A program made the translations under genes and the position numbers. Positions 8,259 through 17,438 of a DNA stretch of 64,000 nucleotides are shown here, piece after piece. Position 1 is the stretch's first letter, and each line of letters begins with the position of its first letter. The stretch comes from Lysobacterales bacterium (GTDB lineage: Bacteria > Pseudomonadota > Gammaproteobacteria > Xanthomonadales > SZUA-5), in contig JALHMG010000015.1 in assembly GCA_022844135.1 (NCBI GenBank), positions 37,157 to 101,156 of the forward strand. Direction: 5' to 3'. A model generated the notes under the pieces. The model searched no databases, was not told where the DNA came from, and saw only the letters and a list, made by a program, of their open reading frames with translations.

Positions 8259-8573
8259 ATGAGCAAGCGAGTCCACATCTACCTGATCCTGACCGCAATG
8301 ATCGGTTTGTGCTTTGCCAGCGCGGCGCGTCAAGCGCAGGAGAGCAACGGGCCGACATCGCTGACGGGCGTACCCGAGCGTATTGCTTCGATCCTGTTCG
8401 ATACGCGGTCATCAGCGATTCCTGCCGATTTGCCGGTCTTCGAGTTACCGGCCGTGGTTGCCAGGCCAACACGCGAGGAGCGCATCGCCGCCTTTGCGGT
8501 GAAGAATCCCGGCGGCGACAACGAGCTGGATATGCCGTTTTTTTCGTTTGGTGGCACCGCGAGCGCGGAGTGA
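8259..8573 (+). CDS. Small exported hypothetical protein, first gene of the ytrA operon
   Basis: A 104-residue protein with an N-terminal signal sequence: Lys-Arg, then a hydrophobic core (about residues 7-22) ending in an Ala-rich FASAARQA cleavage region. The mature part is about 80 residues, acidic and Pro/Glu-rich, without cysteines or a recognisable domain. A good ribosome-binding site (GGAGG, 6 bases before ATG) fixes the start. The gene stands directly behind the predicted YtrA operator and 7 bp ahead of the regulator. It is probably made together with the ABC transporter, but nothing else indicates its role. Confidence 0.75.
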   Translation: MSKRVHIYLILTAMIGLCFASAARQAQESNGPTSLTGVPERIASILFDTRSSAIPADLPVFELPAVVARPTREERIAAFAVKNPGGDNELDMPFFSFGGTASAE

Positions 8574-8580
8574 TACGGGC

Positions 8581-8937
8581 ATGAGCGTCGCCTGGAACGA
8601 AACCACACCGATTTATCGCCAGCTGCGGGATCGGATCGTGGCAATGATTTTGGATGGAGAACTCAAAGAGGGGGACGCTGTGCCATCGGTGCGGCAGGTC
8701 GCTGTGGACTATCAAATCAATCCATTGACGGTATCTAAGGCTTATCAGGATCTTGCCGACGAGGCGCTGCTCGACAAACGACGCGGCCTCGGACTTTTCG
8801 TCGGATCCGGAGCGAGAGAAAAGCTGCTGGAGCTCGAACGCGAGCGCTTTCTCAAGGAGGAATGGCCAACCCTGCGCGCGCGTTTGACACGCCTGGGTTT
8901 CGATCTCAACACGCTGCTGGCGGAGACACGTCAATGA
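8581..8937 (+). CDS. GntR family transcriptional regulator, YtrA subfamily
   Basis: A 118-residue regulator with the short YtrA architecture: an N-terminal winged helix and only about 45 C-terminal residues for dimerisation. The winged helix is clear: PIYRQLRDRIVAMILDG, then DAVPSVRQVAVDYQINPLTVSKAYQDL and the wing GLGLFV. YtrA regulators usually repress their own operon, which encodes an ABC exporter induced by cell-envelope antibiotics. The gene is followed by the ATPase gene with an ATGA overlap. The inverted repeat at 8209-8236 is the likely binding site. The signal it senses cannot be read from the sequence. Confidence 0.9.
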   Translation: MSVAWNETTPIYRQLRDRIVAMILDGELKEGDAVPSVRQVAVDYQINPLTVSKAYQDLADEALLDKRRGLGLFVGSGAREKLLELERERFLKEEWPTLRARLTRLGFDLNTLLAETRQ

Positions 8938-9788
8938 GCGCCGTGATCACCGCGCGGAATCTAAGCAAACGCTTCAAACAAAAAGCGGCCCTGGACAACT
9001 GCAGTTTCAGTGTCGAGCAGGGCCGCATTGTGGGATTGATCGGACCGAACGGCGCCGGCAAGACCACGGCGCTGAAAGCCATTCTTGGCTTGACACCCTA
9101 CGAGGGCGAGCTGACTGTGCTTGGCCATCATCCGTTCAAGGACCGCTCGGCGCTGATGCAGGATGTGTCGTTCATCGCCGATGTGGCGATCCTGCCGCGC
9201 TGGATTCGCGTGTCCGAGGCCATCAAGTACGTCGAAGGAGTGCATCCGCGTTTCGTGCGTGCCAAGTGCGAGCGTTTCTTGAGCGCTACCGAAGTCAAGC
9301 CAGGAATGCGTGTTCGCGAGTTGTCGAAAGGCATGATCGCGCAATTGCATCTGGCGCTGGTGATGGCCATCGATGCGCGCCTGCTCATTCTGGATGAGCC
9401 CACGCTGGGCCTGGACATTCTTTATCGACGCCGCTTTTACGAGCAGTTGCTGAACGACTACTTCGATGAGTCGAGAACCATACTGGTCACCACTCACCAG
9501 GTCGAAGAGATCGAGCACATTCTGACCGATCTGCTGTTCATCAAGAGCGGCAAGATCGCGCTGGCCGCTTCGATGGAGGAAGTGGCAGAGCGTTACTGCC
9601 AGGTGCTGGTTGGCAACGATCGACTGGAAGCGGCCCGAGAACTGCGGCCGATCTCCGAGCGCAAGTTGCTCGGCAAGACTGCGCTTTTGTTCGATGGTGT
9701 CACGCCCTCACAGGCGCGCGAGTACGGCGAAGTGCATCAAGTAGGTGTTGCGGATTTGTTCGTTGCGGTGATGGGAGGTACAGCGTGA
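8934..9788 (+). CDS. ABC transporter ATP-binding protein (YtrB-like)
   Basis: Energy-coupling subunit of an ABC transporter, 284 residues. Walker A is GPNGAGKT at residues 37-44. The signature motif is LSKGM (in ELSKGMIAQLHLAL), a variant common in this exporter group instead of LSGGQ. Walker B is LLILDEP near residue 158, followed by a D-loop-like GLD and the switch His in VTTHQVEE. Start chosen at ATG 8934, which overlaps the ytrA stop (ATGA). The stop overlaps the permease start in turn (GTGA), so all three proteins are coupled. Confidence 0.93.
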   Translation: MSAVITARNLSKRFKQKAALDNCSFSVEQGRIVGLIGPNGAGKTTALKAILGLTPYEGELTVLGHHPFKDRSALMQDVSFIADVAILPRWIRVSEAIKYVEGVHPRFVRAKCERFLSATEVKPGMRVRELSKGMIAQLHLALVMAIDARLLILDEPTLGLDILYRRRFYEQLLNDYFDESRTILVTTHQVEEIEHILTDLLFIKSGKIALAASMEEVAERYCQVLVGNDRLEAARELRPISERKLLGKTALLFDGVTPSQAREYGEVHQVGVADLFVAVMGGTA

Positions 9789-10747
9789 GCGCGCGTTTTC
9801 TAACCTTGGTGCAACGCGAGATTTGGGAACACCGCGGCGGCTTGATCTATACGCCATTCATCGTTGGCGCAGTGATGATCGGCTTGTTTTTGCTCACTGG
9901 CGGCAGCACGTTCTATTGGAAATCGACCATCGACGGCTCGGGCAATATGGCCGAAGGCGCGCTCAAGATGGCCGAGACTCAGTTGAACCCTGCGCAGATG
10001 CAACTGATTGCACAGGCGGCGCTATGGAGCACTGCGCTGGTGTGGCAGATGGTGATGTTCATCGTGGTGTTCTTTTATTGCCTGGGCTCCCTCTACGACG
10101 ATCGCCGCGATCGCTCCGTATTGTTCTGGAAGTCGATGCCGGTTTCGGACCTGGAAACGGTACTCAGCAAGGTGGCGACAGCTGTCGTTGTCGCGCCGCT
10201 GGCGATGCTCGCCGGCGTAATTGTGGGGCAGATCGTGCTGATTCTGCTGGGCGGAATTCTCGTTGCGATGCATGGTGGCAACCCCTGGAAGCTGGTCTGG
10301 TCGCACCTCAACCCCTTCGTTATCTGGGCTCAGTTCGCGATTGTGCAGGGCGTGCAGGCGCTGTATCTGCTGCCATTGTTTGGCTGGTTGATGCTGGCCA
10401 GCGCCTTTGCTCGTGGTCGGCCGTTCCTTTGGGCTGTGTTGCCGCCTGTCATGCTGTCCATTGCGGAAAGTTGGTTGCGCTTTACAACCGATTTCGCCTT
10501 CAGCAAGGTGATTTGGGAGTTCATTGTGCGGCGCTTCGCGGCAGGCTTCGCGCCGGTATCGATCAACGCCGACTTTGGCGATACCAACGTCAATGCGGGT
10601 CTCTCAGGCACGAAGTACGCCGCGAATTTCGACGATGTGCTGGCACGCGTGGCGAGCCTGGATTTATGGGTGGGCGTGGCGATCGGTATTGCGTTCCTGG
10701 CAGGCGCCATCTACCTGCGGCGCTATCGGGACGACTCGACGAGTTGA
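9785..10747 (+). CDS. ABC-2 type transporter permease
   Basis: A 320-residue integral membrane protein with six predicted membrane segments (near residues 18-38, 80-110, 138-165, 180-208, 215-232 and 295-315). This is the layout of ABC-2 permeases. A conserved-looking cytoplasmic patch, YDDRRDRSVLFWKSMPVSD, follows segment 2, as in YtrC/YtrD-type permeases. It starts with GTG overlapping the ATPase stop. With the ATPase it should form an exporter, possibly for a lipid-like or antimicrobial compound; the substrate is unknown. It ends the operon 221 bp before convergent rsmE. Confidence 0.88.
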   Translation: MSARFLTLVQREIWEHRGGLIYTPFIVGAVMIGLFLLTGGSTFYWKSTIDGSGNMAEGALKMAETQLNPAQMQLIAQAALWSTALVWQMVMFIVVFFYCLGSLYDDRRDRSVLFWKSMPVSDLETVLSKVATAVVVAPLAMLAGVIVGQIVLILLGGILVAMHGGNPWKLVWSHLNPFVIWAQFAIVQGVQALYLLPLFGWLMLASAFARGRPFLWAVLPPVMLSIAESWLRFTTDFAFSKVIWEFIVRRFAAGFAPVSINADFGDTNVNAGLSGTKYAANFDDVLARVASLDLWVGVAIGIAFLAGAIYLRRYRDDSTS

Positions 10748-10861
10748 GCTCAGATCCGATGCCGATCGTCTTTCCCGTGAACCGGAGTAAAGTCGCTTTG
10801 CATCTTCAAGTTTGAAGACTCGCAGGCTGTTGATAAACCGGACTTGCGCCTGACTCGCTAC

Positions 10862-10892
10862 TTGAGAAACGCACAGGAAGTGCGTTTCTCAA
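10862..10892. repeat. 31-bp perfect palindromic repeat
   Basis: TTGAGAAACGCAC and GTGCGTTTCTCAA form a perfect 13-bp stem around AGGAA. The exact reverse complement of all 31 bases occurs at 63764-63794. It lies in the 221-bp gap between convergent genes, so it could serve as a transcription end, but the exact distant copy marks it as an interspersed repeat. The rest of the gap (10748-10861 and 10893-10968) shows no gene. Confidence 0.85.
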
Positions 10893-10968
10893 CATCGTGC
10901 AAGAAGCGCTGGATCTCCGTGCGGGAATGACGCGAAAGGCATCGGCAGGGCTTGCCGGCGAGGCGAAG

Positions 10969-11682
10969 TCATAGATCCCCAAACTTCGATTGCAACGCTG
11001 CAATCGCAGCCAGCCCGGCGGTCTCCGTGCGCAGGATGCGCGGGCCCAGTCGCAGTGCAGTTGCGCCGCGGCCAACGGCCAGATCGACCTCGCGCTCTGT
11101 CAATCCACCCTCCGGTCCCACGATCAAGCTGACGCGCGTCATGGCGGACAGGGACTGCACACGACCTGTCGCTGCCGGGTCGAGCACCAATGCCTCGTCA
11201 GAAGCGAATTCCGCTATGGACACTGGCGCCGCAACCACAGGCACCACACCGCGTCCCGACTGCTCGGCGGCGCTGATCGCCACTTGCTGCCAGTGTTCGA
11301 TTCGCCGCGCCAGGCGTTCGCCGTCGAGCCGCACTTCTACGCGCTCAGTGTCGAGCGGAACGATGCGCGCAACGCCGAGTTCAGTCGCTTTCTGAATCAC
11401 CAGGTCCATTTTTTCGCCGCGACAAATCCCCTGCCCCAAGGTAATCGCCAACGGACTTTCGAGCGCGGCGTCGATGCGCTCGCCGATAACCGCCGTAGCG
11501 CCGGATTTCGTCAGTTTCGTCAATTGCGCCAGATGCTCATTACCGGCGCCGTCGAACAGCCTAATCGACTCGCCCACGCGCACACGCAGCACGGTCTGCA
11601 AGCGATGCGCGAGCGCGTCAGGCAACGCCGTTTCAGTACCGGCGGTTAATCGACTGGGCAAATAGCAGCGCCATAGTCGCAT
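10969..11682 (-). CDS. rsmE: 16S rRNA (uracil(1498)-N3)-methyltransferase
   Basis: Methylates N3 of U1498 in 16S rRNA using S-adenosylmethionine. The protein has 237 residues. The N-terminal PUA-like part (1-70) begins RLWRCYLPSRL. The C-terminal SPOUT domain has the knot motifs: IQKATELGVARIVPLDTERV near residue 97, the SAM-binding loop SLIVGPEGGLTEREVDLA near 185, and LRLGPRILRTETAG near 210, which is diagnostic for RsmE. Length and motif spacing are normal. It stands alone on the minus strand, and the 155 bp upstream shows no gene. Confidence 0.96.
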   Translation of the reverse strand: MRLWRCYLPSRLTAGTETALPDALAHRLQTVLRVRVGESIRLFDGAGNEHLAQLTKLTKSGATAVIGERIDAALESPLAITLGQGICRGEKMDLVIQKATELGVARIVPLDTERVEVRLDGERLARRIEHWQQVAISAAEQSGRGVVPVVAAPVSIAEFASDEALVLDPAATGRVQSLSAMTRVSLIVGPEGGLTEREVDLAVGRGATALRLGPRILRTETAGLAAIAALQSKFGDL

Positions 11683-11837
11683 AGCGCACTACTGGCCCGC
11701 GCACCGTTCAAGCGCAAATCGTTGGCGTAACCAGGACGCGCGCTCCTGCCCTTGCGTTCGATCCATCTCCAGGGCGCATGAAGCTTTGGATCGGATAGCG
11801 GATCTGCGGTTAATCACGCCCATGCCTCCAGCTCACC

Positions 11838-13652
11838 TCAACTCCCCACCGGCGTCGTCAGCCGATGCGCGAGAAAACGTCGCAGTAACCAACGCCCAAT
11901 GGCAAATCGCTCGGCCAGCTTGCGCGCGAGATGCGCCGTGGTGGGCGGTCGATTCAGCGCATGCGAGCTGCGCGCGGCTTGCATGATCAAGCCGGGCGAC
12001 AAACGTGCTTGCATTGAGAGCTGTCGTGCACAAGCGTCGCGATAGGCTTCGTCCAACAGATCCTGACGCTTTGCGGCCGTATCGTTGCAGGATGGAACAC
12101 GGTAAATCGAGGTGGTCTTGTCGACGATCTCGAAGCGGTCCTCCAAGGTGTAACGCGTCCACAGATTCCAGTCCTCCAACTGATCCATGTCTTCGGCGAA
12201 GCCGCCATGCCGCTCGTACAGGCGACGATGGAATAGCACCGTCTGGATCGGCATGAAGTTCTCGATCCACAGAGTCACGTGATTGAAGGGCATCTGAAAG
12301 CGCAACAACCAGTCGGTTTCGCGATAACGCAGAGGCTGTTGCGACTGGATATCCGTGGGAACTTCCCACGCAATACCATAGACGCCCGGCACGCCCAATT
12401 GCAGCGCGCTCGAAACCAGTGCCTCTAAGTGATCGACGTAGAACGCATCATCGTCGTCGAGGAAATTCAGCCACTCGCCACTGGCGAGCGAGAGCGCCAG
12501 GTTGCCTGCCTTGGCGCGGCCCACGGGCGTGCCCGTCGAGCGATACACCAGGCGCTCGCCCAGATGCTTAAATTCGGTTTCCAGCATCGGTTGCGATAGC
12601 GGCTCGCCGTCTTCGACGACGACGATTTCCACATTGGGGTAGGTTTGGCGTTCGACCGACAGGATCGCCTCGCGCAGCCATTGCGGGCGCTTATGCGTAC
12701 GAATGAGCACCGACACTTTCGGCGTGGATTCGCGCGGCGGAGCGACGAAGAAAACACCCTTGCGGCGGCGCTCGAAATCCCATCCCGCGAAGATCGGTTG
12801 GAAGTGTTCGTTCGCCGCGACCCGCGTACGGCGCCAGTAAGGCAACTGCCCGAATGCCTTGAAGATATTGTCGCGCAGTGCCTTGCGTCGTCCTGGGAAG
12901 GCTTCAGGTACGCGCATTTCGCGCAGCAACATGGAAAAGCCGACACGCACGTCGCGCCAGGTGCCATAACGCGCGCGCAAACATACGTTCGCCAGTGTCG
13001 AGCCCATCACCTGCGCGGGCTTGATTTCGCCGGGCTCGCTGTAGCTCTCGTGCAGTACAGCGGCGTTGGCGACGTATTTCAACTTGAACCCACGCGCACG
13101 CAGGCGCCAGGACAGATCGACATCCTCGCCGTACAAAAACAACTTCGGTTCGAAGCCACCGACCGCATCGAAGGCGTTCTTGCGAAAGAGCACCGCAGCG
13201 CCGCTGCACCAGTCGGTGTCGAGCGAAATCGGGTGGTAGTTCTTGGGATGCTCGAAAGGGGTTTGCCGGAACTCGAATGCGGCGGACGCCTCGTCGCTGG
13301 CTGCGGCATGGCTGAGCAGGGTCGACAGCGCCCCAGGCAGCAATGCGGTGTCGGGATTCATCAGAAGCAACCACGGCGTTTGCGCGCCCGCCGCCAACGC
13401 GTTGTTGGCTTTGCCAAAACCCAGGTTGGCATCGCTGAAACTCAACCGCAACGACGCAAAACGGCTGTCGAACGTCGCGGCGGTCGCGCGTACCGATTCG
13501 CGCGGCGCAGCATCCAGCGAATTGTCCATGATGGCCACGTGCAGGGCGGTCGCGCCCGCATGTTCGACCAGGCTCTGCAACAAGCGCGTCAGAATCTCGG
13601 CGCGCGTTTTGTAGGTGACAATCAATACATCAATGGCGGCAATGCCAGTCAT
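11838..13652 (-). CDS. Double-domain family 2 glycosyltransferase
   Basis: A 604-residue protein with two GT-A (GT2) domains. The first (about 5-285) starts IDVLIVTYKTRAEILTRLL and carries MNPDTALLPG and GEDVDLSWRLRARG, like rhamnosyltransferase-type GT2 enzymes. The second (about 310-540) starts VSVLIRTHKRPQWLREAILS and has LNFLDDDDAFYVDHLEAL as its Asp-rich metal motif. There is no signal or membrane segment, so both domains should work in the cytoplasm on a nucleotide sugar. Its ATG overlaps the stop of the GT4-like gene upstream. The pair probably builds a surface polysaccharide or a protein glycan, with the sugar unknown. Confidence 0.87.
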   Translation of the reverse strand: MTGIAAIDVLIVTYKTRAEILTRLLQSLVEHAGATALHVAIMDNSLDAAPRESVRATAATFDSRFASLRLSFSDANLGFGKANNALAAGAQTPWLLLMNPDTALLPGALSTLLSHAAASDEASAAFEFRQTPFEHPKNYHPISLDTDWCSGAAVLFRKNAFDAVGGFEPKLFLYGEDVDLSWRLRARGFKLKYVANAAVLHESYSEPGEIKPAQVMGSTLANVCLRARYGTWRDVRVGFSMLLREMRVPEAFPGRRKALRDNIFKAFGQLPYWRRTRVAANEHFQPIFAGWDFERRRKGVFFVAPPRESTPKVSVLIRTHKRPQWLREAILSVERQTYPNVEIVVVEDGEPLSQPMLETEFKHLGERLVYRSTGTPVGRAKAGNLALSLASGEWLNFLDDDDAFYVDHLEALVSSALQLGVPGVYGIAWEVPTDIQSQQPLRYRETDWLLRFQMPFNHVTLWIENFMPIQTVLFHRRLYERHGGFAEDMDQLEDWNLWTRYTLEDRFEIVDKTTSIYRVPSCNDTAAKRQDLLDEAYRDACARQLSMQARLSPGLIMQAARSSHALNRPPTTAHLARKLAERFAIGRWLLRRFLAHRLTTPVGS

Positions 13653-15478
13653 GAGGACCTCGACGCCAGACGACGCAGCAACCGGCGAAGTGGCCCTGGC
13701 ACCAGACCAAGCACCCGATCGTATCGCGCACCTTTGATTCTCAGCGACTCAATCTCGTCCTGCAGACGCTGTAGAGCCGACAACTGCTGCTGCACCGTCA
13801 ACGTCAGATGCGCGTTATTGATACGTAAGGCATCGTGTTCGGTCGTGATTCGCTGGCGTGCCTGTTCGACTTGCTCGAACTTCTGTTCCATCGAGGCCCG
13901 CCATTGCTCCATCCGCGCCAGCTCCCCACCGACGCGTTCGAGTTCCGAGTGCAGCGCTGCACGCTGCGTTTCGAGCTCGATACGCACTGCGGCCAGCGCG
14001 TGCACTTCGGCGGTCAACGACTCGGCGCGCGCCAGTTGCGTATGCAGATCGCGCTCGATGGCCTGGGCCGATGCCTCGATGAAGTCGTTGCGCGCACGAA
14101 GCGCAACCACATCGCTATCGAGCTGCGCGATGCGGTCCAACGCCAACTGCAACTGGGTGGTTTGCTGAGCAGCGAAAGCATCTACTTCGACACGCGCCTC
14201 TGACAGGGCACGCAACTCATCTTGCTGCCTGGACACATCCGCCTCGAGCTTCTCCGCCCATTCCCGTACCTGGCCGTAGTCGCGCGCCAGCCGGATGTTC
14301 TCGCTTCGAAACACGACGCCGTCGAGCTGCGAACGCAGGAACGGCTGCAGTGCCGCCAGATCTTCTGTTAAGGCTTCGCTGGTATCCATCGCCAATCGAT
14401 AAACGGGCGCGATAGCTTTGGCCATCGACGCATGGTCGGGAACGGGAGCAGCATCGCGCAGAGCCCGATGCCAGGACAGCCGATCACTATCGGCCAAGGT
14501 GCCAAGAATAGCGATAGCCGCTGTCGGTTCGCAGCCCGCCGGAACGACCGCGCCAGCGCCAACAGTGCGCATCCGTTCACCGAGCGCGCCTATGTCGGGC
14601 ACGACTGCCGGAACCCCGGCGGCCCACACATCCGAAAGCGCGTACGAAAAGCTCTCGGCGATCTGGTTGGGGAAGTACACGATATCCACCGCATAGTGAC
14701 TCAGCCAACGGGCGGTGTCTGCATGATCGAAAGGCCCGTGTACCCATAAACGCCCGTCGAATAACGCGCCCGGCTGCAACTGATCCTCGGTGTAGCCGAT
14801 CAATACCCAGCGAAAACGCTCCGCGCCTGGCAATTGCACTAGCTCGAGCAAATGGTCCTTTCCTTTGTGCGGACCGACGGCCCCGACAATGCCAACGGTT
14901 GTCAGCGGACGCATCGGCGCGTCAGGAAGTATCGGCGTAGCAACGCCGGGTTCGAGCACCTGCGCGGCCACGTCTGGAACTGTCTGCTCCCAGATTTCCA
15001 GGATGAATCGACTCGGCACCAGCACCTTCGCTGAGCGCAACGCAATCTCGCGCCACCGGGCGATCCACTTCGGGTCCTTTGTTGGTATCGCGCGCCCTTG
15101 CGCAAAGGCATCTGGGTGCAAGAAACCCACATCATGTAACGACAGGATCAGCGGCCGCGGTGGCGCCGCTTCCATAAGTTGCAGAGCAAGTGCAGATACG
15201 AAATGTGCATGGATCACGTCCGGGTTAAGCGCATCCCAGAGTCGTTCGGGTTGGTGGCTGGCGGTCGGGTTTGGCGGCGCTGCGGTTGGATCGGAACCCA
15301 GGCCAAATGGCAACATCAACGGATAGAACACACCGTTGGTTTCCAGCACGGCGCAATCGTCACTGATGTGCAATAGCGCATGATCGTAATCGGGCGTCAG
15401 CGCAATCAGATCGCGCGCGTAGCGCTCCATACCGCCGCCGCGCGCGCTGATCAGGTGCAGGATGCGGCGCTTGGTCAT
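13649..15478 (-). CDS. GT4-like glycosyltransferase fused to a coiled coil
   Basis: A 609-residue protein. Residues 1-350 resemble GT-B glycosyltransferases: the N-terminal motif RILHLISARGGGMERYARDL, then VGIVGAVGPHKGKDHLLEL at the start of the nucleotide-sugar domain and YFPNQIAESFSYALSDVWAAG as the EX7E-like region. From about 385 to 575 the sequence is a continuous Glu/Gln/Arg/Leu-rich coiled coil. It ends in a basic tail, GPLRRLLRRLASR. The start ATG 15478 is followed by TKRR. The partner gene follows with an ATGA overlap. The long coiled coil suggests oligomerisation or length control, an inference from its form only. Confidence 0.82.
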   Translation of the reverse strand: MTKRRILHLISARGGGMERYARDLIALTPDYDHALLHISDDCAVLETNGVFYPLMLPFGLGSDPTAAPPNPTASHQPERLWDALNPDVIHAHFVSALALQLMEAAPPRPLILSLHDVGFLHPDAFAQGRAIPTKDPKWIARWREIALRSAKVLVPSRFILEIWEQTVPDVAAQVLEPGVATPILPDAPMRPLTTVGIVGAVGPHKGKDHLLELVQLPGAERFRWVLIGYTEDQLQPGALFDGRLWVHGPFDHADTARWLSHYAVDIVYFPNQIAESFSYALSDVWAAGVPAVVPDIGALGERMRTVGAGAVVPAGCEPTAAIAILGTLADSDRLSWHRALRDAAPVPDHASMAKAIAPVYRLAMDTSEALTEDLAALQPFLRSQLDGVVFRSENIRLARDYGQVREWAEKLEADVSRQQDELRALSEARVEVDAFAAQQTTQLQLALDRIAQLDSDVVALRARNDFIEASAQAIERDLHTQLARAESLTAEVHALAAVRIELETQRAALHSELERVGGELARMEQWRASMEQKFEQVEQARQRITTEHDALRINNAHLTLTVQQQLSALQRLQDEIESLRIKGARYDRVLGLVPGPLRRLLRRLASRSS

Positions 15479-15594
15479 GCGCCAATGCGCTCTTTCGTCG
15501 TCACTGCGGAAATCGAGCGATTTCGCTTGGGCCGCGGTAACGACATTCCGAGATCGAAGCGCCGGATCCCCGCTGTTGCGAGCAAGCTGGTCGA

Positions 15595-15636
15595 CCCAAA
15601 CCGAGAACCGTGAACCAACAACCGGGAACCCAAAAC
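15595..15636 (-). repeat. Degenerate heptamer tract (six units)
   Basis: Read on the plus strand: CCCAAAC, CGAGAAC, CGTGAAC, CAACAAC, CGGGAAC, CCAAAAC, six back-to-back 7-mers all ending AAC. The reverse complement is the GTTNNNN/GGTTNNN pattern seen at 233-260. The tract fills the end of the 159-bp gap between mtgA and the GT4 gene and touches the mtgA stop codon. Nothing else is visible in that gap. Confidence 0.6.
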
Positions 15637-15637
15637 G

Positions 15638-16393
15638 CTATTCGCCGCGCATGCGCTGCAACCACGCCGGCCCGCCCAACTGTTCGCTCTGCTTGACGAT
15701 CCAACTGGCGCGTTGATGCAAATACGCGGTGGGTTTGTCGGCGCGCCGCTGGCGGGGATTGGGCAGTGTGGCGACCAGCAATGCCAGCTGGTACGGCGAG
15801 AGCCGCTCGCAATCCTTTCCAAAACGCACCTCGCACGCGCGACAGAAACCAAATAGTCCATCGCCCGTTTCGGCGACATTGAGATAGACCTCCAGAATGC
15901 GCTCCTTGTTCCACAGGAGCTCAATCAGTACCGTGAACCACGCCTCAAGGCCTTTGCGCAGATAGCTGCGGCCACTCCACAGGAACACATTCTTGGCGAC
16001 CTGCTGGCTGACGGTGCTGGCGCCGCGCAACCGTGCCCCGTCTTCGCGCGCGGCGAGCGCTTTCTCGATCTCAACGGTGTCGAAACCCGAATGCTCGAGA
16101 AAGCGCTGATCCTCAGCGGCTACAATCGCCACCGGCAAATACGGCCCAACGCTATCGAGAGCGCACCATTGCTGATCGATGCGAAATACCGAATTGCCTG
16201 CACGCCGCGCCTCGATGATGCGTTCGGCCATCACGCCGGATAAGGGCGGATCGATCCAGCGATACATCAGTACCCAAAGAAAACTGAAGATCATGGGCGC
16301 CAGCGCCAGCCATAACAGCCAGCGCCGCAGGCGCCGCTTGCGCGGCGCAGGCGACGCGGGCCGCGCTGGCTTTACGCGCGCGCGCTCAGCCAT
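15638..16393 (-). CDS. mtgA: Monofunctional biosynthetic peptidoglycan transglycosylase
   Basis: Polymerises lipid II glycan strands in the periplasm. The protein has 251 residues, typical for MtgA. A basic N-terminus (RKRRLRRWL) is followed by one membrane anchor (about 25-45). The GT51 motifs are present: AIVAAEDQRFLEHSGFD, with the catalytic Glu of EDxxFxxHxG near residue 93, GASTVSQQVAKNVFLW near 125, and RILEVYLNVAETGDGLFG near 165. Its first 22 bases overlap the 3' end of phaC in another frame, an unusual depth of overlap that suggests co-transcription. Confidence 0.95.
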   Translation of the reverse strand: MAERARVKPARPASPAPRKRRLRRWLLWLALAPMIFSFLWVLMYRWIDPPLSGVMAERIIEARRAGNSVFRIDQQWCALDSVGPYLPVAIVAAEDQRFLEHSGFDTVEIEKALAAREDGARLRGASTVSQQVAKNVFLWSGRSYLRKGLEAWFTVLIELLWNKERILEVYLNVAETGDGLFGFCRACEVRFGKDCERLSPYQLALLVATLPNPRQRRADKPTAYLHQRASWIVKQSEQLGGPAWLQRMRGE

Positions 16394-17436
16394 TGATGAA
16401 TTGTGGGTGCGACTTCGCGTTGCGCGCGGCCCGACACATAGATGCCGATGTGACCACCCTTGAACGCGAGTACCGTGTAATCCTTGGTTCCCACGATGTT
16501 CTTCAACGGAATCGACGCTGTCGGCGGCACAAGGTGATCCTGCTCAGCGTAGATGTTGAGCACCGGCATGGTGATCCTCTTCGGATTCACCGCCTTGTCG
16601 CCGATCGACAAGCCCCCTTCGATCAGCTTGTTCCCCTGATAGAAATCCTTGATGAATTCGCGGAACGCCTGACCCGCTTGATTCGGCGAGTCGAAGATCC
16701 ATTTTTCCATGCGCAGGAAGTTTTCCAGTTCGGCCTTGTCATCGAGTATGTCGACGAGGCCAACGTACTTCTGATGGTTCAGACGGAACGGCTTTAGCGT
16801 CAGGTAGCACCAATTCATCAGATCGCCGGGAACATTGCCGAGCGTATCGACGAACAAGTCGATGTCCATGGCCTGGGTCCAGTGCGACAACATGTTGTCC
16901 GGCGTGTGGAAGTCCACAGGTGTGACCATCGTGATCAGGTTTTTGACCTTCTCCGGATAAATCGACGCAAAGCAGATTGAGAACGCTCCTCCCTGACAAA
17001 TGCCGAGGATGTTGATGGCCTTGAGGCCATGGCGCCCGGCGACGACATCGACGCAGCGGCGAATGTAGCCGTTGATGTAATCGTCGAGCGACAGGTAGCG
17101 ATCGGCAGCGTCCGGGTAACCCCAGTCGATGAGGTAAACGTCCTCACCCTGCGCGAGAAGGTTGCGCACCAGCGAGCGATCGGCCTGCAAATCAGTCATG
17201 AACGGCCGATTGACCAGCGCGTAAACGATCAGGATGGGTGTCTTGTTGCGCGGCGCCTGGTCGCCTTTGAAGCGATACAGCACCAACTTGTCTTCGCGAT
17301 AAACGGCTTCTTTGTCGGTAGCGCCGTAATGCACATCGTCGAGGTGGCGCAGCACTTGCGAGCCCTGGGTGAGTTTCTGCGAATAGCGCGCGGCCTCATC
17401 GAGCACGGTCTTGGGATCGAGTTTGAGCGGACCCAT
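16372..17436 (-). CDS. phaC: Class III poly(3-hydroxyalkanoate) synthase, PhaC subunit
   Basis: Polymerises 3-hydroxyacyl-CoA into PHA at the granule surface. At 354 residues it is the short class III form, which needs PhaE. The lipase-like box is GICQGG with nucleophile Cys147, close to Cys149 of the Allochromatium enzyme. The remaining triad members are the Asp of YAEQDHLVPP (about 300) and the His of KGGHIGIYVS (about 329). The neighbouring phaE gene lies directly upstream with a 2-bp gap, which confirms the class. No phaA, phaB or phasin gene is in the window. Confidence 0.95.
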   Translation of the reverse strand: MGPLKLDPKTVLDEAARYSQKLTQGSQVLRHLDDVHYGATDKEAVYREDKLVLYRFKGDQAPRNKTPILIVYALVNRPFMTDLQADRSLVRNLLAQGEDVYLIDWGYPDAADRYLSLDDYINGYIRRCVDVVAGRHGLKAINILGICQGGAFSICFASIYPEKVKNLITMVTPVDFHTPDNMLSHWTQAMDIDLFVDTLGNVPGDLMNWCYLTLKPFRLNHQKYVGLVDILDDKAELENFLRMEKWIFDSPNQAGQAFREFIKDFYQGNKLIEGGLSIGDKAVNPKRITMPVLNIYAEQDHLVPPTASIPLKNIVGTKDYTVLAFKGGHIGIYVSGRAQREVAPTIHQWLSARA

Positions 17437-17438
17437 GA

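Noticed and set aside
10893..10968. A gene in the gap between the ABC permease and rsmE
   Set aside because: No open frame with a start signal; the gap holds only the 31-bp palindrome and unassigned sequence.
12645..14168. 507-residue open frame opposite the glycosyltransferase genes
   Set aside because: It is an antisense shadow with Arg/Gln/His-rich composition and no motif; the minus-strand GT2 and GT4 genes are clear.
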